Both the position numbers and the translations under genes were made by a program. Source: Clostridium sp. C8-1-8 (GTDB taxonomy: Bacteria; Bacillota; Clostridia; Clostridiales; Clostridiaceae). From it: DNA of 64,000 nt. How positions within the stretch are numbered: position 1 is the stretch's first letter; every line of letters begins with the position of its first letter. The stretch spans positions 124,001 through 188,000 of the forward strand of contig NZ_JAABNO010000003.1 in NCBI RefSeq assembly GCF_009928445.1, given 5' to 3'. Shown in pieces: positions 27,018 through 35,624 of the stretch. The notes beneath the pieces are model-generated. The model was not told the DNA's origin, searched no databases, and worked only from the letters and a program-made list of their open reading frames with translations.

Positions 27018-27596
27018 ATGAAATTTTTTAATATCTGCATTGATATCGACGGTACCATAACTGAACCTTATTACTGGCTAGATAGGTGCAATAAATACTT
27101 TAAAACCAACATTACGGAAGATCAAATTACAGAATATTATATACACAAGGTACTAGGAATAGCTCGAAAGGAATATGAAGACTTCTATGAAAATCATAAA
27201 TTTGAGATTCATTCTAACCAGCCGCTTCGAGATGAGGTTCAAAAAATAATCAAGCTCCTTAGCCTAGAAAGTAATATCTATTTCGTTACCGCTAGGGATA
27301 GTAGTCTTAGAATGCTTACCTATAGCTATTTAAAACATAACGAAATACCTTATGATGATTTATTTATTCTTGGAAGCCACTATAAAGTTGATACAGCAAT
27401 ACAATTAAATTGTAATGTATTTATTGAAGATAATTATGATAATGCTATACAGCTTTCCAATGCTGGTTTTAAAGTATTATTGATAGACACAAATTATAAT
27501 AGAAAGCCTTTAACTGAAGATATTACAAGAGTTTATAGCTGGCAACAAATATATTCAACTATAAAAAAGATGCTATTACAAAGCAAAGCAGTGTAA
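27018..27596 (+). CDS. HAD-family 5'(3')-nucleotidase-like protein
   Basis: 192 residues. Motif I CIDIDGTITEP (nucleophile D8, second Asp D10), motif II FVTARDS with the Thr at about 95, motif III lysine in GSHYKVDTA, and motif IV FIEDNYDNA supply the HAD catalytic set. Similar proteins are annotated as NT5C-type nucleotidases. The substrate is unproven. The coding end overlaps its terminator hairpin. ATG after GAGAGGTG. Confidence 0.82.
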   Translation: MKFFNICIDIDGTITEPYYWLDRCNKYFKTNITEDQITEYYIHKVLGIARKEYEDFYENHKFEIHSNQPLRDEVQKIIKLLSLESNIYFVTARDSSLRMLTYSYLKHNEIPYDDLFILGSHYKVDTAIQLNCNVFIEDNYDNAIQLSNAGFKVLLIDTNYNRKPLTEDITRVYSWQQIYSTIKKMLLQSKAV

Positions 27597-27609
27597 CAGC
27601 ATCTTTTTT
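27563..27609 (+). terminator. Terminator overlapping the HAD gene end
   Basis: 18-base arms with a single G-T mismatch (AAAAAAGATGCTATTACA at 27563-27580, TGTAACAGCATCTTTTTT at 27592-27609); the first arm is coding. The AGATGCTATTACAA core recurs at 29044-29057. Confidence 0.85.
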
Positions 27610-27660
27610 ATATTACTTTTATATTCTTATTAGGTTTTATTTCTTGCACTGAGCACTATT

Positions 27661-28761
27661 TTACAAAAAGTTTGGTAAAAGAATATTATTATCTTTTTCT
27701 GCCTGTTCAATATATCTATGTAATTTAGGAATCTCATTCAATCCTATACTTCCATAATACAGCTTTGAATACAAGGTAGGCTCTTTAGTTAAAGCCTCCT
27801 TTATATCTATATATCCTTGAAAATATACATAATCTCGAATAAAACCTCCTGATTTACTGGTATCAGACATTCCTATTTTTATTCTTGAAACAACATATAT
27901 AGCATTGTCTATTCCTATGAAAGGCTCTATTTCTTGTACCATTTCATAAAAAGACATACTCTCCATATTAACTGTACTTATAAATCTTGCAGCATAAATT
28001 TTAAGCATGTCAATATTTATCTTTCCTGCCATATCTTCGTTATACAGAGCCAATCCCTCTTCAGTTTTAAGAGAGTTTGAGGTGCCATTTTTAAATATTT
28101 CATATTCTCTTTTAGCTCCATTCTCTGATCGAAGTACATGTGTTGACACTTCATGGGCACAAAGCCTTTCCATGTCATTAAGAGAGAATCTTTGATTACC
28201 ATTTATATAAATTGTCTTATTCCCAGTGCTTACAATTACTTTTCCAGGTATCTCATATGATATTATGACCTTCCAGTCTAATCTATAACTATCTAAGCAT
28301 TTTTTTAAGTGACAACATAAATCCTCAGCACAATAACTTTTTTCTTCCTTTGTCGCTTCCAGACTTATGGCCTTTCTTGCATTGTCCAAGTACAAAATAT
28401 TGGGAACTCCATCCATCTTTTTCGAATGAATTGTAATCAAAGCATCATTACCTATACTCTCCATAAGCTTAAGAAAGTTATATTGTATTTCCCTTTCTTC
28501 CGAATATATATGTCCTATAACTGTATCTGTAAATGACAAACCATCAAGTTCCATAAAAAGTTTTTTTAAATTTATATTACTCCTATCTCTGTATCTATAT
28601 ATAGGGTTATAAGCCTTCTTTGATAGATAGGCTTCCTTAAACAATTTATTTTCTTCTTGAAAGTTTATCGGTGTTATGTACTTACTAAATCCTACTTGCT
28701 GATTTATTTCACTGAATACTTCCTCTGCCTTTTCAATACATTGCTTTTCATCATATATCAT
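27661..28761 (-). CDS. DUF1704 zinc metalloprotease (MATCAP-like)
   Basis: 366 residues with the zinc-binding HEVSTH (H203, E204, H207) and a following TEEGLALYNE (E234), matching the HExxxH...EEGLA layout of DUF1704. The family was linked to flavohemoglobin expression in older annotation, and its eukaryotic members MATCAP/TMCP1 are tubulin carboxypeptidases. The bacterial substrate is unknown. N-terminal residues 1-110 are a helical domain. Lone gene, 65 bases from the convergent HAD gene. Confidence 0.85.
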   Translation of the reverse strand: MIYDEKQCIEKAEEVFSEINQQVGFSKYITPINFQEENKLFKEAYLSKKAYNPIYRYRDRSNINLKKLFMELDGLSFTDTVIGHIYSEEREIQYNFLKLMESIGNDALITIHSKKMDGVPNILYLDNARKAISLEATKEEKSYCAEDLCCHLKKCLDSYRLDWKVIISYEIPGKVIVSTGNKTIYINGNQRFSLNDMERLCAHEVSTHVLRSENGAKREYEIFKNGTSNSLKTEEGLALYNEDMAGKINIDMLKIYAARFISTVNMESMSFYEMVQEIEPFIGIDNAIYVVSRIKIGMSDTSKSGGFIRDYVYFQGYIDIKEALTKEPTLYSKLYYGSIGLNEIPKLHRYIEQAEKDNNILLPNFL

Positions 28762-29043
28762 AGTACTCTCCTAAACTTCACACATATATTTTCCATAAGT
28801 ATCACTTATCTATAATTATAGACTTACGAAAACATATTGTAAATTTTTTACTAACACTGATATCAAACTACACTTTTATGATGAACCTTCATTTATAGAT
28901 ATCAACTTCATAATAAAATTTATAATAATATTTCTGTTATATAGTAGAAATATTATTGATATACGTATATATGCTGTATATTTCGGTTAGTGAAACTATT
29001 TCTTGTTATAATTAAAGCCTTAATTTCTAACTAATAAAGTGAA
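28762..29043. other. Intergenic region upstream of the DUF1704 gene
   Basis: AT-rich, holds the promoter of the DUF1704 gene. No ORF and no conserved site were recognised. Confidence 0.4.
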
Positions 29044-29080
29044 AGATGCTATTACAACAAGAACTCGTATAATAGCATCT
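29044..29080. repeat. Hairpin downstream of cysS
   Basis: Perfect 11-bp arms AGATGCTATTA and TAATAGCATCT, loop of 15. No T-run follows on the minus strand, so it is a weak terminator at best. Its arm repeats AGATGCTATTACAA from the hairpin at 27563-27609. Confidence 0.5.
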
Positions 29081-29136
29081 ATTTCATAACCTGTTAATTT
29101 CAACAATACCCTTTGGTAAAGCTTATTTTAATATTG

Positions 29137-30555
29137 TTAAGAATTTATAATCCTCCAGCTAGTTCCTTCCTTTGAGTCAATCAGTTCTACATTGATACCT
29201 AGAAGAATATTCCTTATCTCATCCGCTTTAGTCCAATCTTTTTGTTTCCTAGCTTCATTTCTCTCCAATATTAACTGATTAACATAACTTTCATCAATTA
29301 AACTGAATTCCTTAATATATTCATTCTTAGTGAGATTTAAAGAAAACACTTTATCAAAGTCTTCAATTAAATATATCTTTTCTTCGTTATTTAATTCTTC
29401 ACTTTTTATTACCTCATGCAATACTGTAAAGGCATTTGGAGTATTCAAATCATCACATATTTGTGCAGCAAATCTCTGTTGGTATTTTTTCACCTTATCT
29501 TTATTTATAATTTCATTTTTAACTCTAGCTTCAATTATGTGTCTAATTTTGCTTCTCAACTTATTAAGAGCTTGTTTCGAATCTTTAAGACTGTCCAAGC
29601 TAAATATCAGTTGCTTTCTATATCTTGATTGGAGGCAAAAATATCTATAATCTAATGGACTAAAGCCCATCTCTTCTAATTTATATATGGTTATAAAATC
29701 TCCACTTGATTTTGACATCTTACCACTATCATTCACTAGAAACTCGCAATGTATCCAGTAATTTACCCACTTCTTACCTGTAGCACTTTCTGACTGCGCT
29801 ATCTCATTGGTATGATGTACAGGAATATGATCTATTCCTCCACAATGTATATCTATTCTTTCCCCCAAATACTTCATTGACATAGCGGAACACTCTATAT
29901 GCCAACCAGGAAAGCCTCTTCCCCAGGGAGATTCCCACTGCATTATTTGATTAGAAAACTTGGAGTTTGTAAACCATAAAACAAAATCTAGAGGATTCTT
30001 TTTAAATGGATCTATCTCTACTCTACTACCTGCTTCTAGCTCTTCCATACTAAGATTAGCAAGCTTAGCGTAATCCGGATACTTATCTATTGAAAAATAT
30101 ACATTTCCATTAGCTATATAAGTAAATCCTTTTTCTTCTAACTTCTGAATAAATTTTATCATGTCGTCAATATGCTCTGTAGCTCTGCACACTACAGAAG
30201 GTAAAGCAATATTAAGCAAACTACAATCCTTTAGAAATGCCTCTTCGTAGAATCTTGCGATTTCCCATACTGTCTTCTTTTCTCTAAAGGCACCTAAGGC
30301 CATCTTATCCTCTCCAGTATCCGAATCTGATTCTAAGTGTCCCACATCAGTTATATTCATTACATGTTTGACTTCAAATCCCACATACTGTAATGACTTT
30401 TTAAGAATATCTTCAAAAATGTAAGCCCTCAAATTTCCTATATGAGCATAATTGTACACTGTAGGTCCACAGGTATACATCTTTATCTTTCCCTTTTCTA
30501 AGGGTAGTAGCTCTTCTCTTTGCCGAGTAAAACTATTATAAACATAAAACTTCAT
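29137..30555 (-). CDS. cysS: Cysteine--tRNA ligase
   Basis: 472 residues, the usual CysRS length. Features: zinc site with C29 in YTCGPTVYNYAHIGN, signature HIGN at 38-41, GWHIECSAM (C222), HCGGIDHIPVHHTNEIAQS, KMSKS at 279-283 and a DALR-type C-terminus ending RNILLGINVELIDSKEGTSW. It charges tRNA-Cys in the cytosol. The gene stands alone rather than in the usual serS/cysE or mrnC/trmH context, so it could be a second copy. No T-box element (no GGTGGCACCGCG) is seen upstream. Confidence 0.96.
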   Translation of the reverse strand: MKFYVYNSFTRQREELLPLEKGKIKMYTCGPTVYNYAHIGNLRAYIFEDILKKSLQYVGFEVKHVMNITDVGHLESDSDTGEDKMALGAFREKKTVWEIARFYEEAFLKDCSLLNIALPSVVCRATEHIDDMIKFIQKLEEKGFTYIANGNVYFSIDKYPDYAKLANLSMEELEAGSRVEIDPFKKNPLDFVLWFTNSKFSNQIMQWESPWGRGFPGWHIECSAMSMKYLGERIDIHCGGIDHIPVHHTNEIAQSESATGKKWVNYWIHCEFLVNDSGKMSKSSGDFITIYKLEEMGFSPLDYRYFCLQSRYRKQLIFSLDSLKDSKQALNKLRSKIRHIIEARVKNEIINKDKVKKYQQRFAAQICDDLNTPNAFTVLHEVIKSEELNNEEKIYLIEDFDKVFSLNLTKNEYIKEFSLIDESYVNQLILERNEARKQKDWTKADEIRNILLGINVELIDSKEGTSWRIINS

Positions 30556-31057
30556 CGAACCTTCCTCCTTTTAGTGATTCTTTCTTTATTCACTGTGGTT
30601 GACATACAAATTTAGAAATTAATTTTTTATCTTTAGATTATTTTTCAATTATGTTAAACAATCTTTTAAATACAATATCCAAAAAATAAAAACTGTAGAC
30701 AATAAGCCTACAGTTTATAATATTCATAGCTTCATATAGGTTATATCAAAACGCAGACCTGTTGCCATACTATTTTATTAATATAAACTTATTAAATAAA
30801 CAGCAACAACACATCATTGATTCCCCCTACAATTTAATATACTAATATTATATCCTTAATTATGGAAAAATGATATGACTATTTTAAATATATTGATGTA
30901 TCATTTCTTATTAAAGTTTAGGTTATGTTTAAGAATACTGTTGCAATTAAGTCGTAAATATGGAGATGCTATATGAGGGTGCAATTAGCTTAAGCTCATT
31001 AAGGCCTTGTATGACTGACCACATAATTTCAACATTACACTTTAACACAGCCAAGAT
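30556..31057. other. Intergenic region upstream of cysS
   Basis: Holds the cysS promoter region and the hairpin at 30690-30716. The stretch 30880-31030 has some short self-complementary words but no clear RNA or ORF. Confidence 0.4.
30690..30716 (-). terminator. Probable terminator of the serine hydrolase gene
   Basis: Arms AAACTGTAG and CTACAGTTT (9 bp) with a 9-base loop; the minus-strand flank is TTATTTTTT. It lies 340 bases beyond the stop at 31058, so an untranslated tail or an unseen RNA would lie between. Confidence 0.65.
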
Positions 31058-32173
31058 TTATAATTTCATGTTAAAAATAATTTCTTCTATCCCACTGTGT
31101 AGCTTCCAAACATCGCAACTATGATTAGCTAATGCTATACTTGTGGTATCTATGGATGGATAGTAAGCTAACATAGCTGCAACTCCAGCATTTGCACCTT
31201 CTTTAAACATACTTACTAAGTTTTCTCTCTTATCGTACTTAAAATGGAACCCGTACCCATTTATAATCTTACCACCATCATTGCTTCTTTCTATATTAAT
31301 CTGAGGTTTCATTATTTCACTGGTTAACTTATATGATAAAAGCCTACCTTCTTTCAATTGTCTCATAAAAAGATCTAAATCATCGGCAGTAGTATAGGCT
31401 CCCCCATCCGCTGTCCCAATAGGTGGATAAGAATAAATGTTTTTCTTCCAACTAATAGTGTTACTTTCTTTATTAAAAACAGGATAATAACCTTCTGCGA
31501 TTTTTTCATCACCTTCATCTTTCGATGAAAATCTTGTGTTTCTCATACCGCAAACATTAAATATGTTCTCACTTACATATTCTCTATAACTTTTATTAGT
31601 TAATTTCTCTATAGCTAGTCCAAGAAGTACAAAAGCACAATTATTGTACCTTACATTAGTACCTGCTTTAAAATTATGTTTTTTATAAGCAAACTGAGGG
31701 ATAAAATCACTGCAGTTTCTTATTGAGTAGTTAGGTTTACTTATAAATAAATCCTCATATTTTTCTCCAGCCTCTTCTTCAGCATCATCAGCTATTCCAG
31801 ATGTGTGTGTAAGTAAGTGAAATATGTTCACATCCTTAGGAATTTCTGTTCCTGTCAAATCGATTATATCAACTATTTTATCTTCTAAACTCAGAAGCTT
31901 CTTATCAACTAATTGCAGTATTGCTACAGCAGTAAACAACTTAGTTATGGATGCCGTATCAAACATTGTATCTAAACCATTTTTAATATTAAAACCTCTA
32001 TGGGCAAAGCCATAACTTTCAGTAAACAAAATCTTGTTTTCTCTCTTTACAAGTACTACTCCTGAAAAGTTTTCTTTTTCAAAGTATCTTTGGCAAATAG
32101 TTTCTATCTCAGTTGAAGTATTATCTTTAGAACTGTTCTCTAGATTATTTATAACTTTATCTGCACTACTCAT
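31058..32173 (-). CDS. Beta-lactamase-fold serine hydrolase (class C type)
   Basis: 371 residues with the SxxK motif SITK (S75, K78), YxN as YNN (Y176, N178) and a later GYGFHFKYD region where KTG/HxG would be. HLLTHTSGI is the typical S12-family conserved stretch. There is no signal peptide, so a cytoplasmic esterase/peptidase is likelier than an antibiotic lactamase. Lone gene, ATG after a weak site. Confidence 0.88.
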   Translation of the reverse strand: MSSADKVINNLENSSKDNTSTEIETICQRYFEKENFSGVVLVKRENKILFTESYGFAHRGFNIKNGLDTMFDTASITKLFTAVAILQLVDKKLLSLEDKIVDIIDLTGTEIPKDVNIFHLLTHTSGIADDAEEEAGEKYEDLFISKPNYSIRNCSDFIPQFAYKKHNFKAGTNVRYNNCAFVLLGLAIEKLTNKSYREYVSENIFNVCGMRNTRFSSKDEGDEKIAEGYYPVFNKESNTISWKKNIYSYPPIGTADGGAYTTADDLDLFMRQLKEGRLLSYKLTSEIMKPQINIERSNDGGKIINGYGFHFKYDKRENLVSMFKEGANAGVAAMLAYYPSIDTTSIALANHSCDVWKLHSGIEEIIFNMKL

Positions 32174-32237
32174 TTTTACTCTCCTATGATTAATATTTAA
32201 TTCTATTTAATATAACTTACACCAATTTAAAAACAAA

Positions 32238-32280
32238 CCACTTCAAACCTACTACTATATCTAATTTCGGATTGAAGTGG
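32238..32280 (-). terminator. Terminator of the three-gene ABC-2 operon
   Basis: Arms CCACTTCAA and TTGAAGTGG around a 25-base loop, followed on the minus strand by TTTGTTTTT. Confidence 0.7.
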
Positions 32281-32353
32281 TACAGATTACTATAAATTAA
32301 TTATATAAGCTTTCATGGATAAAATGTAGGTAGTAAACATTTCTATATCATTC

Positions 32354-33142
32354 TTAACTTCCAGAACTTTCGTAGTTTTTTATGCCTTTCACCCAAAGTC
32401 CATAAGCTAGAATCCATGCAATAACAGCGCATAGCACTGTGGCTACTACTCCATATAAAAAGCTTACTTTTCCCAAAATATATTCTGCTGGTACAAAAGC
32501 TGTAAAAGCAAATGGGACTATAAATTGAACAAGTACACTTATCGCCTTAGGATAAATACTAATTGGATACTTAGCAAAAGTACTTATGTTATACACCATA
32601 AAAACAAGATTTATTGAATTCTTTATCCAAAAAGCAAAGGATGCAAAAAACAACTTTATTGAGGTATAAATAACAGAACCAGCAAAAACTAATATTATAA
32701 AAATAATTATATTAAAAATTGAAATAGTAATATTTATTTTAGGTATAGAAATTGCTAAAATTATTAGTCCTACGATAATTTCACCAAAAGCATCTGGCTG
32801 AAATCTTTCAGATATAACTTGAAAAAATGGATTTATAGGTCTCACAAGATATCTATCAAAGGTTCCTTGGATAACCATATCTCTAGCAAAAATCCATATG
32901 TTATCCATGATTAGATGATCAATCCCTCTAGGCAGTTGAGAAAAACCATAAATAAATAATATGTCATAATAACTCCATCCATTTAAGCTTGGTATGTTTC
33001 TAAAGACTAAATTAATAAAGGCTATCCCTGATGCTTGAATTAAGAAAAATCCAACTAGTCCAAACAAAAAGTCCACCTTGTATTCCATAAGTCCTTTTAG
33101 ATACTGAATTAAAAATCTTTTATAAAGTTTTATATATCTCAT
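32354..33142 (-). CDS. ABC-2 permease (DUF990/COG3694-like)
   Basis: 262 residues with six hydrophobic segments. RYIKLYKRFLIQYLKGLMEYKVDFLFGLVGFF, the ARDMVIQGTFDRYLVRPINPFFQ motif and the final basic helix fit the COG3694 permease of ATPase-plus-two-permease exporters. It is the third gene of the operon after ATPase (33965-34972) and the sister permease (33147-33965), with a 4-base gap. Such transporters have been linked to export of drugs, polysaccharide or toxins; the cargo here is unknown. Confidence 0.88.
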   Translation of the reverse strand: MRYIKLYKRFLIQYLKGLMEYKVDFLFGLVGFFLIQASGIAFINLVFRNIPSLNGWSYYDILFIYGFSQLPRGIDHLIMDNIWIFARDMVIQGTFDRYLVRPINPFFQVISERFQPDAFGEIIVGLIILAISIPKINITISIFNIIIFIILVFAGSVIYTSIKLFFASFAFWIKNSINLVFMVYNISTFAKYPISIYPKAISVLVQFIVPFAFTAFVPAEYILGKVSFLYGVVATVLCAVIAWILAYGLWVKGIKNYESSGS

Positions 33143-33146
33143 AGCA

Positions 33147-33965
33147 TTAACCTCCTAATATGGTTAATCTCTTCATAGATCTATTCCACATTAAATTGCT
33201 TAATAAAGCTAGTAAAACAATCCATACCAGTTGGACTATTAAACTATTTATAAGTTCATGTCCTCTTATCTTACCTAAATATATCATTATTGGTGTATAA
33301 TTCATTGATGAAAAAGGAACAAACTTAAGTACATTCTGAAACCAGTGAGGGAAAAATACTAATGGTATTAAAGCTCCAGAGCAAAATTCAACAACCGCTG
33401 CTTGTATCTGAGAAATTCCCCACAGATTTGTAAAAGAGAACGCAAGTAGCCCTATACAATAATTGAAGAAAAATAATACAAAGTAAGCTAGAATGCAACT
33501 TACTAAATATAACACTAAAGTAATTATATCAGGAGGTAATTCTCCCAAGGTTACAAATCTTACAATCAATAGAATTATCCATAATGGCAGTGCCGCAAAG
33601 ATAATAAAAGCCGCCGTTCCTCCAAAGCTTTGAAAAAGCACCCTTCCCATAAAATTTATAGGCTTAATCAATGTCATTGCAATGGAGCCATCTTTTACTT
33701 CACCACCTACTAGATATGTTGCATTATTATCCAAAATTCCTGCTGTTATCTTACTCATAAACACATACAAAGCCATCTCGGTAGCAGTAAATCCATTTAA
33801 AACGCTCTGTCCTGAGTTGGCAAATATGGCCTTCCATAGATAGTAAATTACAAAGGTAGCTATTATATTGCCTAGTATGAACATTAAAACATTTACTCTA
33901 TAAGCTATAAATCTTTGAAGTGAACACTTAAAGAAAGGTATGTATACTTTCATTAAACGTTTCAT
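33147..33965 (-). CDS. ABC-2 permease (COG4587-like)
   Basis: 272 residues, six spans. Start MKRLMKVYIPFFKCSLQRFIAYRVNVLMF and the conserved VGGEVKDGSIAMTLIKPINF match COG4587. The gene overlaps the ATPase stop by one base (TAATG) and lies 4 bases before the third gene. It forms a heteromeric channel with the other permease. Its paralogous motif DGSIAMTLIKPINF corresponds to GTFDRYLVRPINPF in the partner. Confidence 0.88.
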   Translation of the reverse strand: MKRLMKVYIPFFKCSLQRFIAYRVNVLMFILGNIIATFVIYYLWKAIFANSGQSVLNGFTATEMALYVFMSKITAGILDNNATYLVGGEVKDGSIAMTLIKPINFMGRVLFQSFGGTAAFIIFAALPLWIILLIVRFVTLGELPPDIITLVLYLVSCILAYFVLFFFNYCIGLLAFSFTNLWGISQIQAAVVEFCSGALIPLVFFPHWFQNVLKFVPFSSMNYTPIMIYLGKIRGHELINSLIVQLVWIVLLALLSNLMWNRSMKRLTILGG

Positions 33966-34972
33966 TAGATATTCACCTCATTCCTATAAATCTTTTTTAC
34001 TATCTCTTCAACGCTTGTTTCCTTAATTGATACATCAAGAACTTGGCATTCCTTCATAACTACCTGAATTATATCTGATACTATAATCTTATTTTTGTTA
34101 AAATTAATCACTATAGAATCTTCAGCAATCTCAGTAAACAAATCTTCTTCAGAAGAATTTAATAAATGATTAATATTAAAATCATTTAAACTTTCACTAC
34201 TCTTTATCTTTATCTCAAGCTTATTCATATAGCCAAAAGCACTTTTTATTTCATCAATACTTCCATCGTATATCTTTTTACCATTGTCTATAATTATTAT
34301 CCTATTACATAGTTCCTCTATGTCGTTTAAATCATGAGTAGTTAGTATGACTGTGGTACCAAACTCTTTATTTATCTCTTTTATAGCTTTTCTAACCTTC
34401 TCTTTTACCATAACATCAAGGCCAATTGTGGGCTCATCCAAGTACAATATCTTAGGATTATGAAGTAGAGATGCAGCAAGGTCTGCTCTCATTCTTTGTC
34501 CTAAAGAAAGACTTCTTACTGGAGTTGCCATAAAGTCATTAAGTCCCAGCACTTCATCTAAGAATTTCATTCTATACTCAAAGTCTTCATTTGATACCTG
34601 GTAAATCTCCTTTAGCACAGTAAAGGTTTCTCTAAGTGCCAGATCCCACCACAACTGAGTTCTCTGTCCGAATACAACACCAATGTTCTTTGCATTTTCT
34701 GTTCTATTTTCATAAGGAACAATTCCATCTACTGTTACTTTGCCACTAGAAGGTGTCAATATACCAGTCATCATCTTTATAGTCGTAGACTTACCTGCAC
34801 CATTAGCTCCAATATAACCAACAATCTCCCCTTTACTTATGGTAAAACTCATTTTGTCTACAGCCTTCTTAAGAGTGTACTCTCTAGAAAACAACCCTTT
34901 AAAAGCTCCCTTTAGCCCCTCTTGCTTCTTTACCGTTTTAAATTCTTTACATACATCCTCTAAAATTATCAA
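33965..34972 (-). CDS. ABC transporter ATP-binding protein (COG4586-like)
   Basis: 335 residues from TTG 34972, which follows GGGGGAG at 5-6 bases and begins IILEDVCKEFKTVKKQ. The longer frame to 35098 would run through an upstream palindrome and is rejected. Walker A GANGAGKSTT, Q-loop FGQRTQLWWDL (typical of COG4586), signature LSLGQRMRADLAASL, Walker B ILYLDEPTIGLD and H-loop TTHDL. First gene of the operon. A LacI-type palindrome lies 110 bases upstream. Confidence 0.93.
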   Translation of the reverse strand: MIILEDVCKEFKTVKKQEGLKGAFKGLFSREYTLKKAVDKMSFTISKGEIVGYIGANGAGKSTTIKMMTGILTPSSGKVTVDGIVPYENRTENAKNIGVVFGQRTQLWWDLALRETFTVLKEIYQVSNEDFEYRMKFLDEVLGLNDFMATPVRSLSLGQRMRADLAASLLHNPKILYLDEPTIGLDVMVKEKVRKAIKEINKEFGTTVILTTHDLNDIEELCNRIIIIDNGKKIYDGSIDEIKSAFGYMNKLEIKIKSSESLNDFNINHLLNSSEEDLFTEIAEDSIVINFNKNKIIVSDIIQVVMKECQVLDVSIKETSVEEIVKKIYRNEVNI

Positions 34973-35577
34973 TTTATCTCCCCCTATTAACCTTAGTATT
35001 CTTCTAAATACTAAATCAGCTACCTTAAAGTAATATATTCCACAACTTATATGATATCGTTTAAGATAAATCGTCACACTTCGTGCAATCGATTGCACAA
35101 AGCAGTATAAAAGTTCTAAAATACTATTTTTCAGTGGGTTTTATTGAATACATAACTTTAAATTATTATTAGTGCCACTTTTTCCAAACTTACTTTGATT
35201 ACTTTTCATTGTAGTTTGCTTTAATACGATTGTCAATATATGTAACGATTTATGTAAATAAGACCTACTATTTTACGACTTTCCTAAATTAATTTGTTTG
35301 TAACTACTAAATTTATTGAATAAATAATGATTTGAATCATTACTAGAATCTAAGAAATTATAAAAATATATTCTTCTATATTACTATATTAAAAATAAAG
35401 ATTTAAATAATCATATATTCATATAAATATATAGTCCTAATTCGGGTTTTAATAATCTTCCTATAAAAAATCATAACTTATAAAGAAATAAGTTTTATAA
35501 TTTTCCACGAAAAAGTCAATCCTTTTTACTATACTTTTTCCAGTACTTTAAGTCTCATTATCATTCCTAGTAAATAA
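34973..35577. other. Regulatory region upstream of the ABC-2 operon
   Basis: Over 600 bases of AT-rich sequence with the palindrome at 35083-35098. No ORF of value and no RNA motif recognised. Confidence 0.45.
35083..35098. promoter_or_regulatory. LacI-family operator-like perfect palindrome
   Basis: GTGCAATCGATTGCAC is a perfect 16-base palindrome with a CG centre. Its core matches the site at 20791 except for one base. It lies 111 bases upstream of the ABC-2 operon start, suggesting control by a LacI-family or related regulator. Confidence 0.5.
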
Positions 35578-35618
35578 AAAATCTCCTGTACTAAAAACAA
35601 TTGAGCACAGAAGATTTT
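35578..35618 (-). terminator. Terminator of the Mg transport operon
   Basis: Imperfect 14-bp hairpin (AAATCTTCTGTGCT / AGTACAGGAGATTT on the minus strand) followed by a T-rich flank, just after the transporter stop at 35625. Confidence 0.75.
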
Positions 35619-35624
35619 TCTTCT

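Noticed and set aside
28007..28202. Short ORFs on both strands inside the DUF1704 gene
   Set aside because: Shadow frames of a clearly coding gene, no ribosome sites.
30556..31057. T-box leader for cysS
   Set aside because: No GGTGGCACCGCG-like T-box sequence or specifier stem could be found.
34973..35098. Extended N-terminus of the ABC-2 ATPase
   Set aside because: It would start inside a perfect operator-like palindrome, and TTG 34972 has a far better ribosome site and matches the usual family start.
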